Positions 35,059 to 44,596 of a stretch of DNA of 64,000 nt are shown here, in pieces (the first letter of the stretch is position 1; each line of letters begins with the position of its first letter). The notes below the pieces were generated by a model. That model worked only from the letters and a program-made list of their open reading frames with translations. It did not search any database and was not told where the DNA came from. Position numbers and translations under genes: made by a program. The DNA lies in assembly GCF_014654895.1 (NCBI RefSeq), contig NZ_BNBE01000001.1:1364001-1428000 (forward strand), given 5' to 3'. The DNA is from Streptomyces filamentosus. GTDB lineage: Bacteria; Actinomycetota; Actinomycetes; Streptomycetales; Streptomycetaceae.

Positions 35059-36077
35059 TGCTCGTCCTCCTGCTTCAGGATCAGGCGGAAGTAGAAGGAC
35101 ATGGCCACGAGGAGCATCACGATCGTGAGGATCGAGATGGCCGCCGCGACGCCGTAGTGCTGCTGGCTCATGCCTTCGATGTACGCGAAGACGGGAAGGG
35201 TCTCGGTGGTCCGGTCGGGGCCGCCGGCGTTCATGGCGTAGACCTGGGTGAACGCCTTGAAGACCCAGATCACCTCCAGGAAGGTGGTGATCATGAAGAA
35301 GGGCTTCAGGTTCGGGAAGACGACCGCCCAGAAGGTCCGCCAGCCGCTCGCGCCGTCCATGCGGGCCGCCTCGTACAGCTCGGTGCCCACGGTGGTGAGG
35401 CCGGCGTACATGTTGAGGGCGACGAAGGGGACGGAGCCCCACACGACCAGGACCGTGATGATCACGAAGGTGGAGAAGCCGGTCTCGAACCAGTTGTGCT
35501 GTTCGTAGCCGGAGAAGCCGAGCGTGCGCATCAGCCAGTTGACGACGCCGAACTGCTCGTCGAAGAGCCACTGGAAGACGGTGACGGAGGCGACGATCGG
35601 CATGGCCCAGGCGAAGGCGAGGGCCAGGGAGAGCACCAGCCGCATCTTCTTGCCGAGGCGGTTGAGGAGGAGGCCGATGCCGGTGCCGATCGCCATGATC
35701 AGCGCCACGTTGGCGGCGGTGAAGGCGACCGAGCGGACGACGACGGTCCAGAACTCGGAGTTCCCCAGCAGCTCCGTGTAGTTGTCGAAGCCGACCCAGG
35801 GGGTCTCGCGGCGGATCAGTTCACGCCGGTTGACCGACTGGAAGGAGAGGATCAGATTGCTGATCAGCGGGTAGAGCAGCAGCACCGCCATGGACAGCAG
35901 GGCGGGCGTGACGAGCAGGTACGGCAGCAGCCCGCCGGGCAGCGAACGTCTGCCGCGCGAGGGCTGAAGGGCTTCCTTCGCGCCGGAAGGGGGTGGCGGA
36001 GTCTGCGACTTCCCTGCCGCCCTCCCGGGCGCGTCCTGGGAACCGGCGGTCGCCGTCCCCTGGGAGTCCACGGTCAT
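35055..36077 (-). CDS. dasB: Chitobiose ABC transporter permease DasB
   Basis: A 340-residue MalF-type permease starting MTVDSQGTATAG at ATG 36077 with GAGGAAG before it. Helices include LLPYLLVTPALLSMAVLLLY and ALIMAIGTGIGLLLN; the EAA loop is TELYEAARMDGASGWRTFWA. It pairs with DasC and takes substrate from DasA. A hairpin between dasA and dasB may limit how much mRNA reads into it. Confidence 0.97.
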   Translation of the reverse strand: MTVDSQGTATAGSQDAPGRAAGKSQTPPPPSGAKEALQPSRGRRSLPGGLLPYLLVTPALLSMAVLLLYPLISNLILSFQSVNRRELIRRETPWVGFDNYTELLGNSEFWTVVVRSVAFTAANVALIMAIGTGIGLLLNRLGKKMRLVLSLALAFAWAMPIVASVTVFQWLFDEQFGVVNWLMRTLGFSGYEQHNWFETGFSTFVIITVLVVWGSVPFVALNMYAGLTTVGTELYEAARMDGASGWRTFWAVVFPNLKPFFMITTFLEVIWVFKAFTQVYAMNAGGPDRTTETLPVFAYIEGMSQQHYGVAAAISILTIVMLLVAMSFYFRLILKQEDEQ

Positions 36078-36160
36078 GGTCTTCTTCCTCGCGGTTCTGG
36101 GGCTCCCGCGCCCACCGGGGCGCGGCCCGGGGGAGCGGGCCGCAATCACTGCAACGCCCA

Positions 36161-36194
36161 GGTGGCGCGGCCGGGGGAAGCCGGCCACGCCACC
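36161..36194 (-). other. Stem-loop between dasA and dasB
   Basis: GGTGGCGCGGCCGG (36161-36174) pairs with CCGGCCACGCCACC (36181-36194), with one mismatch and a 6-base loop. On the transcribed strand it sits right after dasA, the position where many binding-protein operons place an attenuating or 3'-protecting hairpin. Confidence 0.75.
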
Positions 36195-36203
36195 GGGGTG
36201 GGA

Positions 36204-37496
36204 TTACTGCTGGTTGATGCGCTCGGCGATGACCTTGTCGGCCTCTTCGCCGGCCTTCTGCGGGTCCTCGCCCTTCAGGACCTTGGTCATGTAGCCCTTG
36301 ATCGGGTTGGGCTCGGTCTCGACGTTGGCCCAGCCGCCCGTGATGGGGGTGATGCGACCGACCTCGGCGACCTTGACCATGGCCTCCGCGAAGGAGCCGG
36401 CCTCCGGCTGGACCTGCGCGGACGGGTCGACGGGGATGATGCCGCCCTTGTTCGCGGTGCCGTACGACTCCAGCTGCTTCTTGTTGGTGACGAAGGCCAG
36501 CCACTCCTTCGCGAGCTCCTGGTTCTTGGAGCGCTCGGAGACGGCGAGGTTCGAGCCGCCGAAGAAGACGGAGCCCGGCTTGTCGGCCGTCTTGCCCGGG
36601 ATCGGGAAGTAGCCGAGGTCGGCCTTCTTGCCGGCCTTCTCGATGGCGGCGATCGCGCCGCCGGCCTCCCAGCCGAGACCGATCCAGGACGAGACGCCGC
36701 CCTTGGGCACGACGTCGACGGACTGCTGCGGGGTGGCCTCGTCCTTGTCCTTCGGAGCGGTCGAGAAGGACTGCAGCTCCTTGTAGAAGTTCATGGCGGC
36801 GGCGGCCTGCGGGGTGGCCAGGCCACCCTTCCACTTGTCGCCGTCCTTGACGGCGAGCTCGCCGCCCTCGTCCCACAGGAAGCCGGCGAGGACGTACCAG
36901 CTCTGGCCCGGGAGGTAGATGGGCTGCGACTTGGCGTCGGAGGCCTTGAGCTTCTTCAGGCCGTCGATCCACTCGTCGCGGGTCTTCGGCGGGGTGACGC
37001 CGGCCTTCTTGAAGGCGGCCTTGTCGTAGATCACGACGCGGCTGGCGGCCCACCACGGGGCGGCGTAGAGCTTGCCGTCCAGCTCGGCGGAGGGCAGCAT
37101 GCCCTTGCTCCAGTTGGCGTAGCCCAGCTTGTCCTTGTCGGCGGTGAGGTCCGCGAGGCCGCCGGTGACGGCGTAGCCCGTGGTCTGGGTGTTGCCGAGC
37201 TCCAGGACGTCCGGCGGGGTGTCCTCGGAGAGGGCGGTGGTGACCTTGGTCTGGATGTCGGTCCACTGCTGGACCTCGACCTTGACCTTGGTGCCGGGGT
37301 GGGCGGCCTCGAACTCCTTGTTGACGCCGTCGATCCACTCCTTGGGAGCGGAGCCGTCCATCACCCAGACGGTCAGCGACTTGTCGCCGCCCCCCTTGGT
37401 CTCGTCCTTCTTGTCACCGCTGTCGGAACCGCCACACGCAGCGATAGAGACCATCATGCCCGCGACGCCGATCGCCGCGATGAGCTTGCGCTTCAC
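36204..37496 (-). CDS. dasA: Chitobiose-binding lipoprotein DasA
   Basis: A 430-residue extracellular solute-binding protein from GTG 37496, with GAGGAGGGTGG upstream. The lipobox is VSIAACGGSD (Cys21). The MalE-like fold includes SLTVWVMDGSAPKEWIDGV, DVLELGNTQTTGYA and AQWLAFVTNKK-like C-terminal boxes (EWLAFVTNKKQLES). In S. coelicolor DasA binds chitobiose and affects development. Its promoter carries two dre sites. Confidence 0.97.
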   Translation of the reverse strand: MKRKLIAAIGVAGMMVSIAACGGSDSGDKKDETKGGGDKSLTVWVMDGSAPKEWIDGVNKEFEAAHPGTKVKVEVQQWTDIQTKVTTALSEDTPPDVLELGNTQTTGYAVTGGLADLTADKDKLGYANWSKGMLPSAELDGKLYAAPWWAASRVVIYDKAAFKKAGVTPPKTRDEWIDGLKKLKASDAKSQPIYLPGQSWYVLAGFLWDEGGELAVKDGDKWKGGLATPQAAAAMNFYKELQSFSTAPKDKDEATPQQSVDVVPKGGVSSWIGLGWEAGGAIAAIEKAGKKADLGYFPIPGKTADKPGSVFFGGSNLAVSERSKNQELAKEWLAFVTNKKQLESYGTANKGGIIPVDPSAQVQPEAGSFAEAMVKVAEVGRITPITGGWANVETEPNPIKGYMTKVLKGEDPQKAGEEADKVIAERINQQ

Positions 37497-37584
37497 GCCA
37501 CCCTCCTCAGGGATGCCTGCAACCCCTGCCCACCGCGCGAAGACATACGTCAGGTAGTGCTCGTGGGGCTGGGACCTGGCCTTA

Positions 37585-37624
37585 AGTGGTTTAGACCAGT
37601 AACCGGAGCTTGGCCTAGACCTTT
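37585..37624. promoter_or_regulatory. Two DasR dre sites upstream of dasA
   Basis: AGTGGTTTAGACCAGT (37585-37600) matches the dre consensus in 15 of 16 positions; CTTGGCCTAGACCTTT (37609-37624) is a weaker copy. Centres are 24 bp apart. They lie 89-128 bp before dasA, in the region shared with divergent dasR. Confidence 0.93.
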
Positions 37625-37653
37625 GGGGGTGTCAAGGGTGTATAAGAAGGGCA

Positions 37654-37676
37654 GTCGGGTCCGTTATCGGACCGAC
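37654..37676. promoter_or_regulatory. GGTCCG-TTAT-CGGACC palindrome upstream of dasR
   Basis: A perfect 6-bp inverted repeat with TTAT centre (37658-37673), extended by GTC/GAC. A near-identical element lies before the mctP operon at 38641. Its regulator is unknown. Confidence 0.6.
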
Positions 37677-37682
37677 ACCTGA

Positions 37683-38543
<861 letters not shown>

Positions 38544-38561
38544 AAATCGCTCTGAACCACC

Positions 38562-38592
38562 GCCCCGGCACATCCGTGTGATGTGTCGGGGC
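38562..38592. terminator. Hairpin terminator of dasR
   Basis: GCCCCGGCACAT (38562-38573) pairs with ATGTGTCGGGGC (38581-38592), one G-T pair, 7-base loop. Confidence 0.75.
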
Positions 38593-38640
38593 ACTTCATT
38601 TCCCGGGGCTCCGGCAGACGCCGAGACCCTCCCGATACAC

Positions 38641-38655
38641 GTCCGTTATTCGGAC
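38641..38655. promoter_or_regulatory. GTCCG-TTATT-CGGAC palindrome upstream of the mctP operon
   Basis: This 15-base inverted repeat is nearly identical to the one before dasR at 37658. It lies 77 bp before the DUF3311 start, in a promoter-proximal place. Confidence 0.55.
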
Positions 38656-38731
38656 CGGGGTTACAACAGGCGGTGCTGTCCCCTAAATTTCCTCGGCATT
38701 AACAGGTGAACAGCGAGGGGACTTTCTCACC

Positions 38732-38995
38732 ATGTCAGAAGCCACAACCGGGAAACAACCGGTCATCACACCGGTCAGGATCGTCATCGCGCTCTGTCTG
38801 GTCGCACCTTTCGTCGCGATGCTCTGGGTCGGCTCCTATGCGAAGACCGAGCCCCTTCTCGCCGGAATTCCCTTCTTCTACTGGTACCAGATGCTCTGGG
38901 TGCTGGTCTCCACCGCGCTCACCGTCGTCGCCTACAAGCTCTGGCAGCGCGACCAGCGCGCCCGCCACACCCGGAACGGCGGTGAGGGACGATGA
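38732..38995 (+). CDS. DUF3311 small membrane protein, partner of MctP
   Basis: An 87-residue protein with two membrane helices (IVIALCLVAPFVAMLWVG, QMLWVLVSTALTVVAYKLW) separated by FYWYQ, the DUF3311 pattern. It ends with a four-base overlap with mctP (ATGA). Small DUF3311 proteins accompany solute:sodium symporters and may assist them; exact role unknown. Confidence 0.93.
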   Translation: MSEATTGKQPVITPVRIVIALCLVAPFVAMLWVGSYAKTEPLLAGIPFFYWYQMLWVLVSTALTVVAYKLWQRDQRARHTRNGGEGR

Positions 38996-40596
38996 AGGAC
39001 GTCAACGTCGTCGCGCTCTGCGTCTTCGTCTTCTTCTTCCTCGCCGTCACGGTCATGGGATTCCTCGCCGCGAAATGGCGGCGGGCGGAGAATGAGAACA
39101 GCCTCGACGAATGGGGCCTGGGCGGCCGCTCGTTCGGCACCTGGGTCACCTGGTTCCTGCTCGGCGGCGACCTCTACACGGCGTACACCTTCGTCGCCGT
39201 CCCCGCCGCCATCTACGCGGCGGGCGCGGCCGGTTTCTTCGCCGTGCCGTACACGATCCTGGTCTACCCGCTGATCTTCACCTTCCTGCCGCGCCTGTGG
39301 TCCGTCTCGCACAAGCACGGGTACGTGACCACCTCCGACTTCGTCCGCGGCCGCTTCGGCTCCAAGGGCCTCTCCCTCGCGGTCGCGGTCACCGGCATCC
39401 TCGCCACGATGCCGTACATCGCGCTCCAACTCGTCGGCATCCAGGCCGTCCTGGACGTGATGGGCGTCGGCGGCGGCGAGAACACCCACTGGTTCGTCAA
39501 GGACCTGCCGCTGCTCATCGCCTTCGGCGTCCTCGCGGCGTACACGTACTCCTCCGGCCTGCGCGCGCCCGCGCTCATCGCCTTCGTCAAGGACACCCTG
39601 ATCTACCTCGTCATCGCGGTGGCGATCATCTACATCCCGATCAAGCTGGGCGGCTTCGACGCGATCTTCGACGCGGCGAACGACAAGTTCACCGCCAACA
39701 AGACGGGCGGGCTCGTGCCGGTCGAGGCCGGCCAGTGGACCTACGCCACGCTCGCGCTCGGCTCGGCCCTCGCGCTCTTCATGTACCCGCACTCGATCAC
39801 GGCGACCCTGTCGTCCAAGAGCCGCGAGGTCATCCGCCGCAACACCACGATCCTGCCGCTCTACTCGCTGATGCTGGGCCTGCTCGCGCTGCTCGGCTTC
39901 ATGGCGATCGCCGCCGGGATCAAGGTCGAGAACGGCCAGCTCGCCATCCCGCAGCTCTTCGAGGACATGTTCCCCGACTGGTTCGCGGGCGTCGCCTTCG
40001 CCGCCATCGGCATCGGCGCCCTCGTCCCGGCCGCGATCATGTCGATCGCCGCGGCCAACCTCTTCACCCGCAACATCTACAAGGACTTCATCAAGCCCGA
40101 CGCCACCCCCGCCCAGGAGACCAAGGTCTCCAAGCTGGTGTCCCTCCTGGTGAAGGTCGGCGCCCTCGTCTTCGTCCTCACCATGGACAAGACGGTCGCC
40201 ATCAACTTCCAGCTCCTCGGCGGCATCTGGATCCTCCAGACCTTCCCGGCGCTGGTCGGCGGCCTCTTCACCCGCTGGTTCCACCGCTGGGCGCTGCTCG
40301 CCGGCTGGGCCGTCGGCATGGCGTACGGCACGATCGCCGCGTACAACGTGTCGACGCCGAAGCAGAAGCACTTCGGCGGCTCCTCCGCCGAGATCCCCGG
40401 CATCGGCGAGATCGGCTACATCGGCCTCACCGCCTTCCTGCTCAACGTCCTGGTCACCGTGGTCCTCACCTTCGTCCTCAAGGCCGTCAAGGCCCCCGAG
40501 GGCGTCGACGAGACCTCGCCCTCGGACTACACGGCCGACGCCGGCGACCCCGGGGTCAGCACCGAACTGCCCAAGGTCGGCGCCGGCACCCACTGA
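38992..40596 (+). CDS. mctP: Monocarboxylate transporter MctP (sodium:solute symporter)
   Basis: A 534-residue symporter with about 13 transmembrane helices. Family boxes include LDEWGLGGRSFGTWVTWFLL near residue 40, YTYSSGLRAPALIAFVKDTL near residue 180 and MSIAAANLFTRNIYKDF near residue 350. In rhizobia MctP imports pyruvate, lactate and alanine-type monocarboxylates. It overlaps the DUF3311 gene by four bases. An unstructured acidic tail ends the protein. Confidence 0.94.
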   Translation: MKDVNVVALCVFVFFFLAVTVMGFLAAKWRRAENENSLDEWGLGGRSFGTWVTWFLLGGDLYTAYTFVAVPAAIYAAGAAGFFAVPYTILVYPLIFTFLPRLWSVSHKHGYVTTSDFVRGRFGSKGLSLAVAVTGILATMPYIALQLVGIQAVLDVMGVGGGENTHWFVKDLPLLIAFGVLAAYTYSSGLRAPALIAFVKDTLIYLVIAVAIIYIPIKLGGFDAIFDAANDKFTANKTGGLVPVEAGQWTYATLALGSALALFMYPHSITATLSSKSREVIRRNTTILPLYSLMLGLLALLGFMAIAAGIKVENGQLAIPQLFEDMFPDWFAGVAFAAIGIGALVPAAIMSIAAANLFTRNIYKDFIKPDATPAQETKVSKLVSLLVKVGALVFVLTMDKTVAINFQLLGGIWILQTFPALVGGLFTRWFHRWALLAGWAVGMAYGTIAAYNVSTPKQKHFGGSSAEIPGIGEIGYIGLTAFLLNVLVTVVLTFVLKAVKAPEGVDETSPSDYTADAGDPGVSTELPKVGAGTH

Positions 40597-40676
40597 GCCG
40601 TCCCGCACCCTCCCGCAGGCCGCCCGCCTCCCAGGCCGGGCGGCCTGCCGCGTTCCCGCCCCACCGAAAGGACCCC

Positions 40677-41327
40677 ATGCGACCGCGGAACACTCCCCCG
40701 CGCCTGCTCCTGTTCGCCGCCGGCCTGGCGGCGCTCGCCGGCTGCGGCACCGTGACGGCCGCCGACCCGCCGCCCGCCGCTCCCCCGGCCTCCGTCTCCT
40801 CGGCCTCCGCCGCTCCGGCCGTCGACCGCGCGGACCTGGAGGCCCGCGCCCGGTACGCCCAGACCCGCCTCGAGCACGTCTACGTCACCGGGGCCGAGGG
40901 CTACACGCCGGCGCCCCGGTCCGCCGGGGTCGTCGGCGACGACGGCTTCCAGGTCACGTACGTGGACGGGAAGGGCGGCGAGGTCACGCTCAGCACCGAG
41001 CGCCGGCCGTTCCCCGCAGAGGAGTGCGTGGCCGGGCCCCCGGACGGCGACGGCTGCGAGGCCGAGGGCGGCGGCTGGTACCGCAGGTCCGGCGACCGGC
41101 ACGCCTACCTGCGCAACGAGAACGGGCTGCGCGTGGAGGTCGCCGCCCCGCTCACCGTCCCCCGCGACCTGCTGAGACGGGCCGCCGCCGGGGCCCACCG
41201 GGCCGACGACGCCGAGCTCGACGCCGTCCTGCCCCGGGCCACCGCCCCGGCCGGACCGGTGGAGCGCGGCGACCTGCCGCCCGTCGGCGACGGGGCGCCC
41301 GACAACTCGGTGGGCACCGGCGGCTGA
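40677..41327 (+). CDS. Putative lipoprotein of unknown function
   Basis: A 216-residue protein from ATG 40677 with AAAGGA upstream. Lipobox LAALAGCGT (Cys23), then a Pro/Ala/Ser linker, then a polar domain with Cys residues (EECVAGPPDGDGCEAEGGGW) that may form a disulfide, and VEVAAPLTVPRDLLRRAAAG. No family recognised. It sits between mctP and a GNAT gene on the same strand. Confidence 0.85.
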   Translation: MRPRNTPPRLLLFAAGLAALAGCGTVTAADPPPAAPPASVSSASAAPAVDRADLEARARYAQTRLEHVYVTGAEGYTPAPRSAGVVGDDGFQVTYVDGKGGEVTLSTERRPFPAEECVAGPPDGDGCEAEGGGWYRRSGDRHAYLRNENGLRVEVAAPLTVPRDLLRRAAAGAHRADDAELDAVLPRATAPAGPVERGDLPPVGDGAPDNSVGTGG

Positions 41328-41346
41328 GCGCGGCAGACTGCCGGGC

Positions 41347-41850
41347 ATGGACTTCACGATCAGGGCCGTACGGCCCGAGGAGCACGAGGAGGTGGGCGAA
41401 CTCACCGCCCGTGCCTACCTCGACGACGGACACCTCACCTTCGGGGAGGACGACCCCTACCTGCCGGTGATGAAGGACGTCGCCCGGCGGGCCGTCGAGG
41501 CGGAGGTGCTGGTCGCCGCGGACGCCGAGGGGGCGCTGCTCGGCGCGGTCACCTTCACGCCCGGCGGCGGGGAGTGGGCGGACATCGCCGGCGCCGGCGA
41601 GGCCGAGTTCCGGCTCCTCGCCGTGGCGCGCGCGGCGCGCGGCAGGGGCGTCGGGGAGGCGCTGGTCCGGGCCTGCGTCGACCGGGCGCGTACCCTCGAC
41701 GGCTGCGTCCGGGTGGTGCTGTCCACCCAGGACCGGATGACGTCCGCGCACCGGATCTACCGGCGCCTGGGCTTCGTCCGGGTCCCCGAGCGGGACTGGA
41801 GCCCGGTGCCCGGCCTGTCGCCCCTGTGGGCGTTCTCCCTGGACGTCTGA
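41347..41850 (+). CDS. GNAT family N-acetyltransferase
   Basis: A 167-residue acetyltransferase. The acetyl-CoA loop is FRLLAVARAARGRGVGEALV, and the C-terminal TSAHRIYRRLGFVRVPERD is the usual motif B. Substrate unknown. It starts 20 bases after the lipoprotein gene, so may be cotranscribed. Confidence 0.93.
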   Translation: MDFTIRAVRPEEHEEVGELTARAYLDDGHLTFGEDDPYLPVMKDVARRAVEAEVLVAADAEGALLGAVTFTPGGGEWADIAGAGEAEFRLLAVARAARGRGVGEALVRACVDRARTLDGCVRVVLSTQDRMTSAHRIYRRLGFVRVPERDWSPVPGLSPLWAFSLDV

Positions 41851-41934
41851 GGCCCGGGACGCCCGAGCCCCGGACCTCTCTGCCTGGCGTCCGGACCTGG
41901 ACGCCCGGCCCGGACATCCGAACGACAGGACACA

Positions 41935-41972
41935 ACATGTGGGGGGTGCCGCGAGCGGCGCCCCCCACATGT
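41935..41972. promoter_or_regulatory. Paired NrdR-box-like ACATGT elements forming a 12-bp inverted repeat
   Basis: ACATGTGGGGGG (41935-41946) and CCCCCCACATGT (41961-41972) are perfect inverted copies, with further pairing inside. The ACATGT cores are 32 bp apart centre to centre, about three helical turns, the usual spacing of paired NrdR boxes in nrd promoters. The same DNA could fold into a hairpin that ends the upstream transcript. Confidence 0.6.
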
Positions 41973-41979
41973 ATGCTCG

Positions 41980-42085
41980 TCCTCGCTGTCGTCACAGGGG
42001 AATCCGGTGCGAATCCGGAACTGTCCCGCAACGGTGTACTTCGTGCGCTTTCGCACGGGGTGAGTCCGAGGACCTGCCGACGGTG
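41980..42085 (+). promoter_or_regulatory. Cobalamin riboswitch upstream of nrdAB
   Basis: Conserved blocks GGAATCCGGTGCGAATCCGG (41999-42018), CTGTCCCGCAACGGT and the B12 box GAGTCCGAGGACCTGCCGAC (42063-42082) are in the expected order. A B12 riboswitch controls class Ia nrdABS in S. coelicolor, shutting it off when the B12-dependent NrdJ enzyme can work. Confidence 0.95.
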
Positions 42086-42226
42086 CGCCCGGTCCGTCCG
42101 TTCCGGGTGCCGACGACGTCCGGGCCTCGCGGAATGGGCCGGTGGACGCGGGCGCTCCCGTGCGTGCGGAGCCCGCTCGCCCCTCCCCCCGCCGTGGCCC
42201 CGGGCCGAGCGAGGGAGAGCCCCCAC

Positions 42227-44596
42227 GTGACCATCGCGCCTGCGGGTCCGTCAGTTGCCGAGGCCGCCGCGATCGAGAGCGACGGCCCCGGGACCGTACT
42301 GCTGCGGACCCTGACCGACCTCACCGCCGACCTCACCGACACCGACCCCGGCCGGGTCGCCGCCGCCGCGCTGCGCGGCCGGCACGCCGGTTCGGACGAG
42401 GCGGAGCTGCGCGAACTGGCCACCGAGGCCGCCGCCGGACTCATCTCCGAGGACCCCGCCTACTCCCGGCTCGCCGCCCGGCTCCTCACCCTCACGATCG
42501 CCGAGGAGGCGGCCTCGCAGGGCGCCGTCTCCTTCTCCTCCTCGGTCGCCACCGGCCACCGCGAGGGCCTGATCGCCGACCGCACCGCCGCCTTCGCCGC
42601 CCTCCACGCGGAGCGCCTGGACGTGCTGGTCGACCCGGCCGCCGACGACCGCTTCGGCTACTTCGGCCTGCGGACCCTGTACTCGCGCTACCTGCTGCGC
42701 CACCCGATCACCCGCAAGGTGATCGAGACCCCGCAGCACTTCATGCTCCGGGTCGCCTCCGGCCTCGCCGAGGACGACTCCGCCCGCGCACTCGACGAGG
42801 TCGCGGCGCTGTACGGCCTGATGAGCCGCCTGGACTACCTGCCGTCCTCGCCCACGCTCTTCAACTCCGGCACCCGCCACCCGCAGATGTCCTCCTGCTA
42901 CCTCCTGGACTCCCCGCAGGACGAGCTGGACTCGATCTACGACCGCTACCACCAGGTCGCGCGCCTGTCGAAGCACGCGGGCGGCATCGGCCTGTCGTAC
43001 TCCCGGATCCGCTCGCGCGGTTCGCTGATCCGCGGCACCAACGGCCACTCCAATGGCATCGTGCCCTTCCTGAAGACGCTGGACGCCTCGGTCGCCGCCG
43101 TGAACCAGGGCGGCCGCCGCAAGGGCGCCGCCGCCGTCTACCTGGAGACCTGGCACGCGGACGTCGAGGAGTTCCTGGAGCTCCGCGACAACACCGGCGA
43201 GGACGCCCGCCGCACCCACAACCTGAACCTCGCCCACTGGATCCCGGACGAGTTCATGCGCCGGGTGAACGCGGACGCCGAGTGGTCGCTCTTCTCCCCC
43301 GCCGACGTGCCCGAGCTGGTCGACCTGTGGGGCGAGGAGTTCGACGCCGCCTACCGCGCCGCCGAGGCGAAGGGCCTGGCCCGCCGCACGATGCCGGCCC
43401 GCGACCTGTACGGCCGCATGATGCGGACCCTGGCGCAGACCGGCAACGGCTGGATGACCTTCAAGGACGCCTCCAACCGCACGGCCAACCAGACCGCCGA
43501 GCCCGGCACGGTCGTCCACTCCTCCAACCTGTGCACCGAGATCATCGAGGTCACCGACGACGGCGAGACGGCCGTCTGCAACCTCGGCTCGGTCAACCTC
43601 GGCGCGTTCGTCGCCGACGGCGACATCGACTGGGAGCGCCTCGACGCGACCGTCCGGACCGCCGTCACCTTCCTCGACCGGGTCGTCGACATCAACTTCT
43701 ACCCGACCGAGCAGGCCGGGAACTCCAACGCGAAGTGGCGCCCGGTGGGCCTGGGCGCGATGGGCCTCCAGGACGTCTTCTTCAAGCTGCGGCTGCCCTT
43801 CGACTCCGCGGAGGCCCGCGCGCTGTCCACCCGGATCGCCGAGCGGATCATGCTCGCCGCGTACGAGGCGTCCGCCGACCTCGCCGAGCGCAGCGGACCG
43901 CTGCCGGCGTGGGAGAAGACCCGTACCGCCCGGGGCGTGCTGCACCCCGACCACTACGACGTGGAGCTGAACTGGCCGGAGCGCTGGGCGGCGCTGCGCG
44001 AGCGGATCGCCGCGGTCGGCATGCGCAACTCCCTGCTGCTCGCCATCGCGCCGACGGCGACGATCGCCTCGATCGCCGGCGTGTACGAGTGCATCGAGCC
44101 GCAGGTCTCCAACCTCTTCAAGCGCGAGACGCTGTCCGGCGAGTTCCTCCAGGTCAACTCGTACCTGGTGGCGGAGCTCAAGGAGCTCGGCGTGTGGGAC
44201 GCGCAGACCCGCGAGGCGCTGCGCGAGGCCAACGGCTCGGTGCAGGGCTTCTCCTGGGTGCCGGACGAGGTCCGGGCGCTGTACCGGACGGCGTGGGAGA
44301 TCCCGCAGCGCGGCCTCATCGACATGGCCGCCGCCCGCACCCCCTTCCTGGACCAGGCGCAGTCGCTGAACCTGTTCCTGGAGACGCCGACCATCGGCAA
44401 GCTGTCGTCGATGTACGCGTACGCCTGGAAGCAGGGCCTGAAGACGACGTACTACCTGCGCTCCCGCCCGGCGACGAGGATCGCCCGCGCGGCGTCCGCG
44501 TCCGCCGCCGCCCCCCTCCCCGTCCAGCAGGCCGCCGACCCCGACGCGGTCGCCTGCTCCCTGGAAAACCCCGAGTCCTGCGAGGCCTGCCAGTGA
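42227..44596 (+). CDS. nrdA: Ribonucleoside-diphosphate reductase, class I alpha subunit
   Basis: A 789-residue NrdA from GTG 42227. The catalytic cysteines/glutamate are in SSCYLLDSPQDEL and HSSNLCTEI, the radical-transfer tyrosines are near the end of the barrel, and the C-terminal dithiol is CEACQ. The first 40 residues lack the KRDG-type ATP-cone start seen in E. coli NrdA, so the allosteric activity site is probably incomplete. It makes dNDPs together with NrdB; the stop overlaps the nrdB start. Confidence 0.96.
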   Translation: MTIAPAGPSVAEAAAIESDGPGTVLLRTLTDLTADLTDTDPGRVAAAALRGRHAGSDEAELRELATEAAAGLISEDPAYSRLAARLLTLTIAEEAASQGAVSFSSSVATGHREGLIADRTAAFAALHAERLDVLVDPAADDRFGYFGLRTLYSRYLLRHPITRKVIETPQHFMLRVASGLAEDDSARALDEVAALYGLMSRLDYLPSSPTLFNSGTRHPQMSSCYLLDSPQDELDSIYDRYHQVARLSKHAGGIGLSYSRIRSRGSLIRGTNGHSNGIVPFLKTLDASVAAVNQGGRRKGAAAVYLETWHADVEEFLELRDNTGEDARRTHNLNLAHWIPDEFMRRVNADAEWSLFSPADVPELVDLWGEEFDAAYRAAEAKGLARRTMPARDLYGRMMRTLAQTGNGWMTFKDASNRTANQTAEPGTVVHSSNLCTEIIEVTDDGETAVCNLGSVNLGAFVADGDIDWERLDATVRTAVTFLDRVVDINFYPTEQAGNSNAKWRPVGLGAMGLQDVFFKLRLPFDSAEARALSTRIAERIMLAAYEASADLAERSGPLPAWEKTRTARGVLHPDHYDVELNWPERWAALRERIAAVGMRNSLLLAIAPTATIASIAGVYECIEPQVSNLFKRETLSGEFLQVNSYLVAELKELGVWDAQTREALREANGSVQGFSWVPDEVRALYRTAWEIPQRGLIDMAAARTPFLDQAQSLNLFLETPTIGKLSSMYAYAWKQGLKTTYYLRSRPATRIARAASASAAAPLPVQQAADPDAVACSLENPESCEACQ

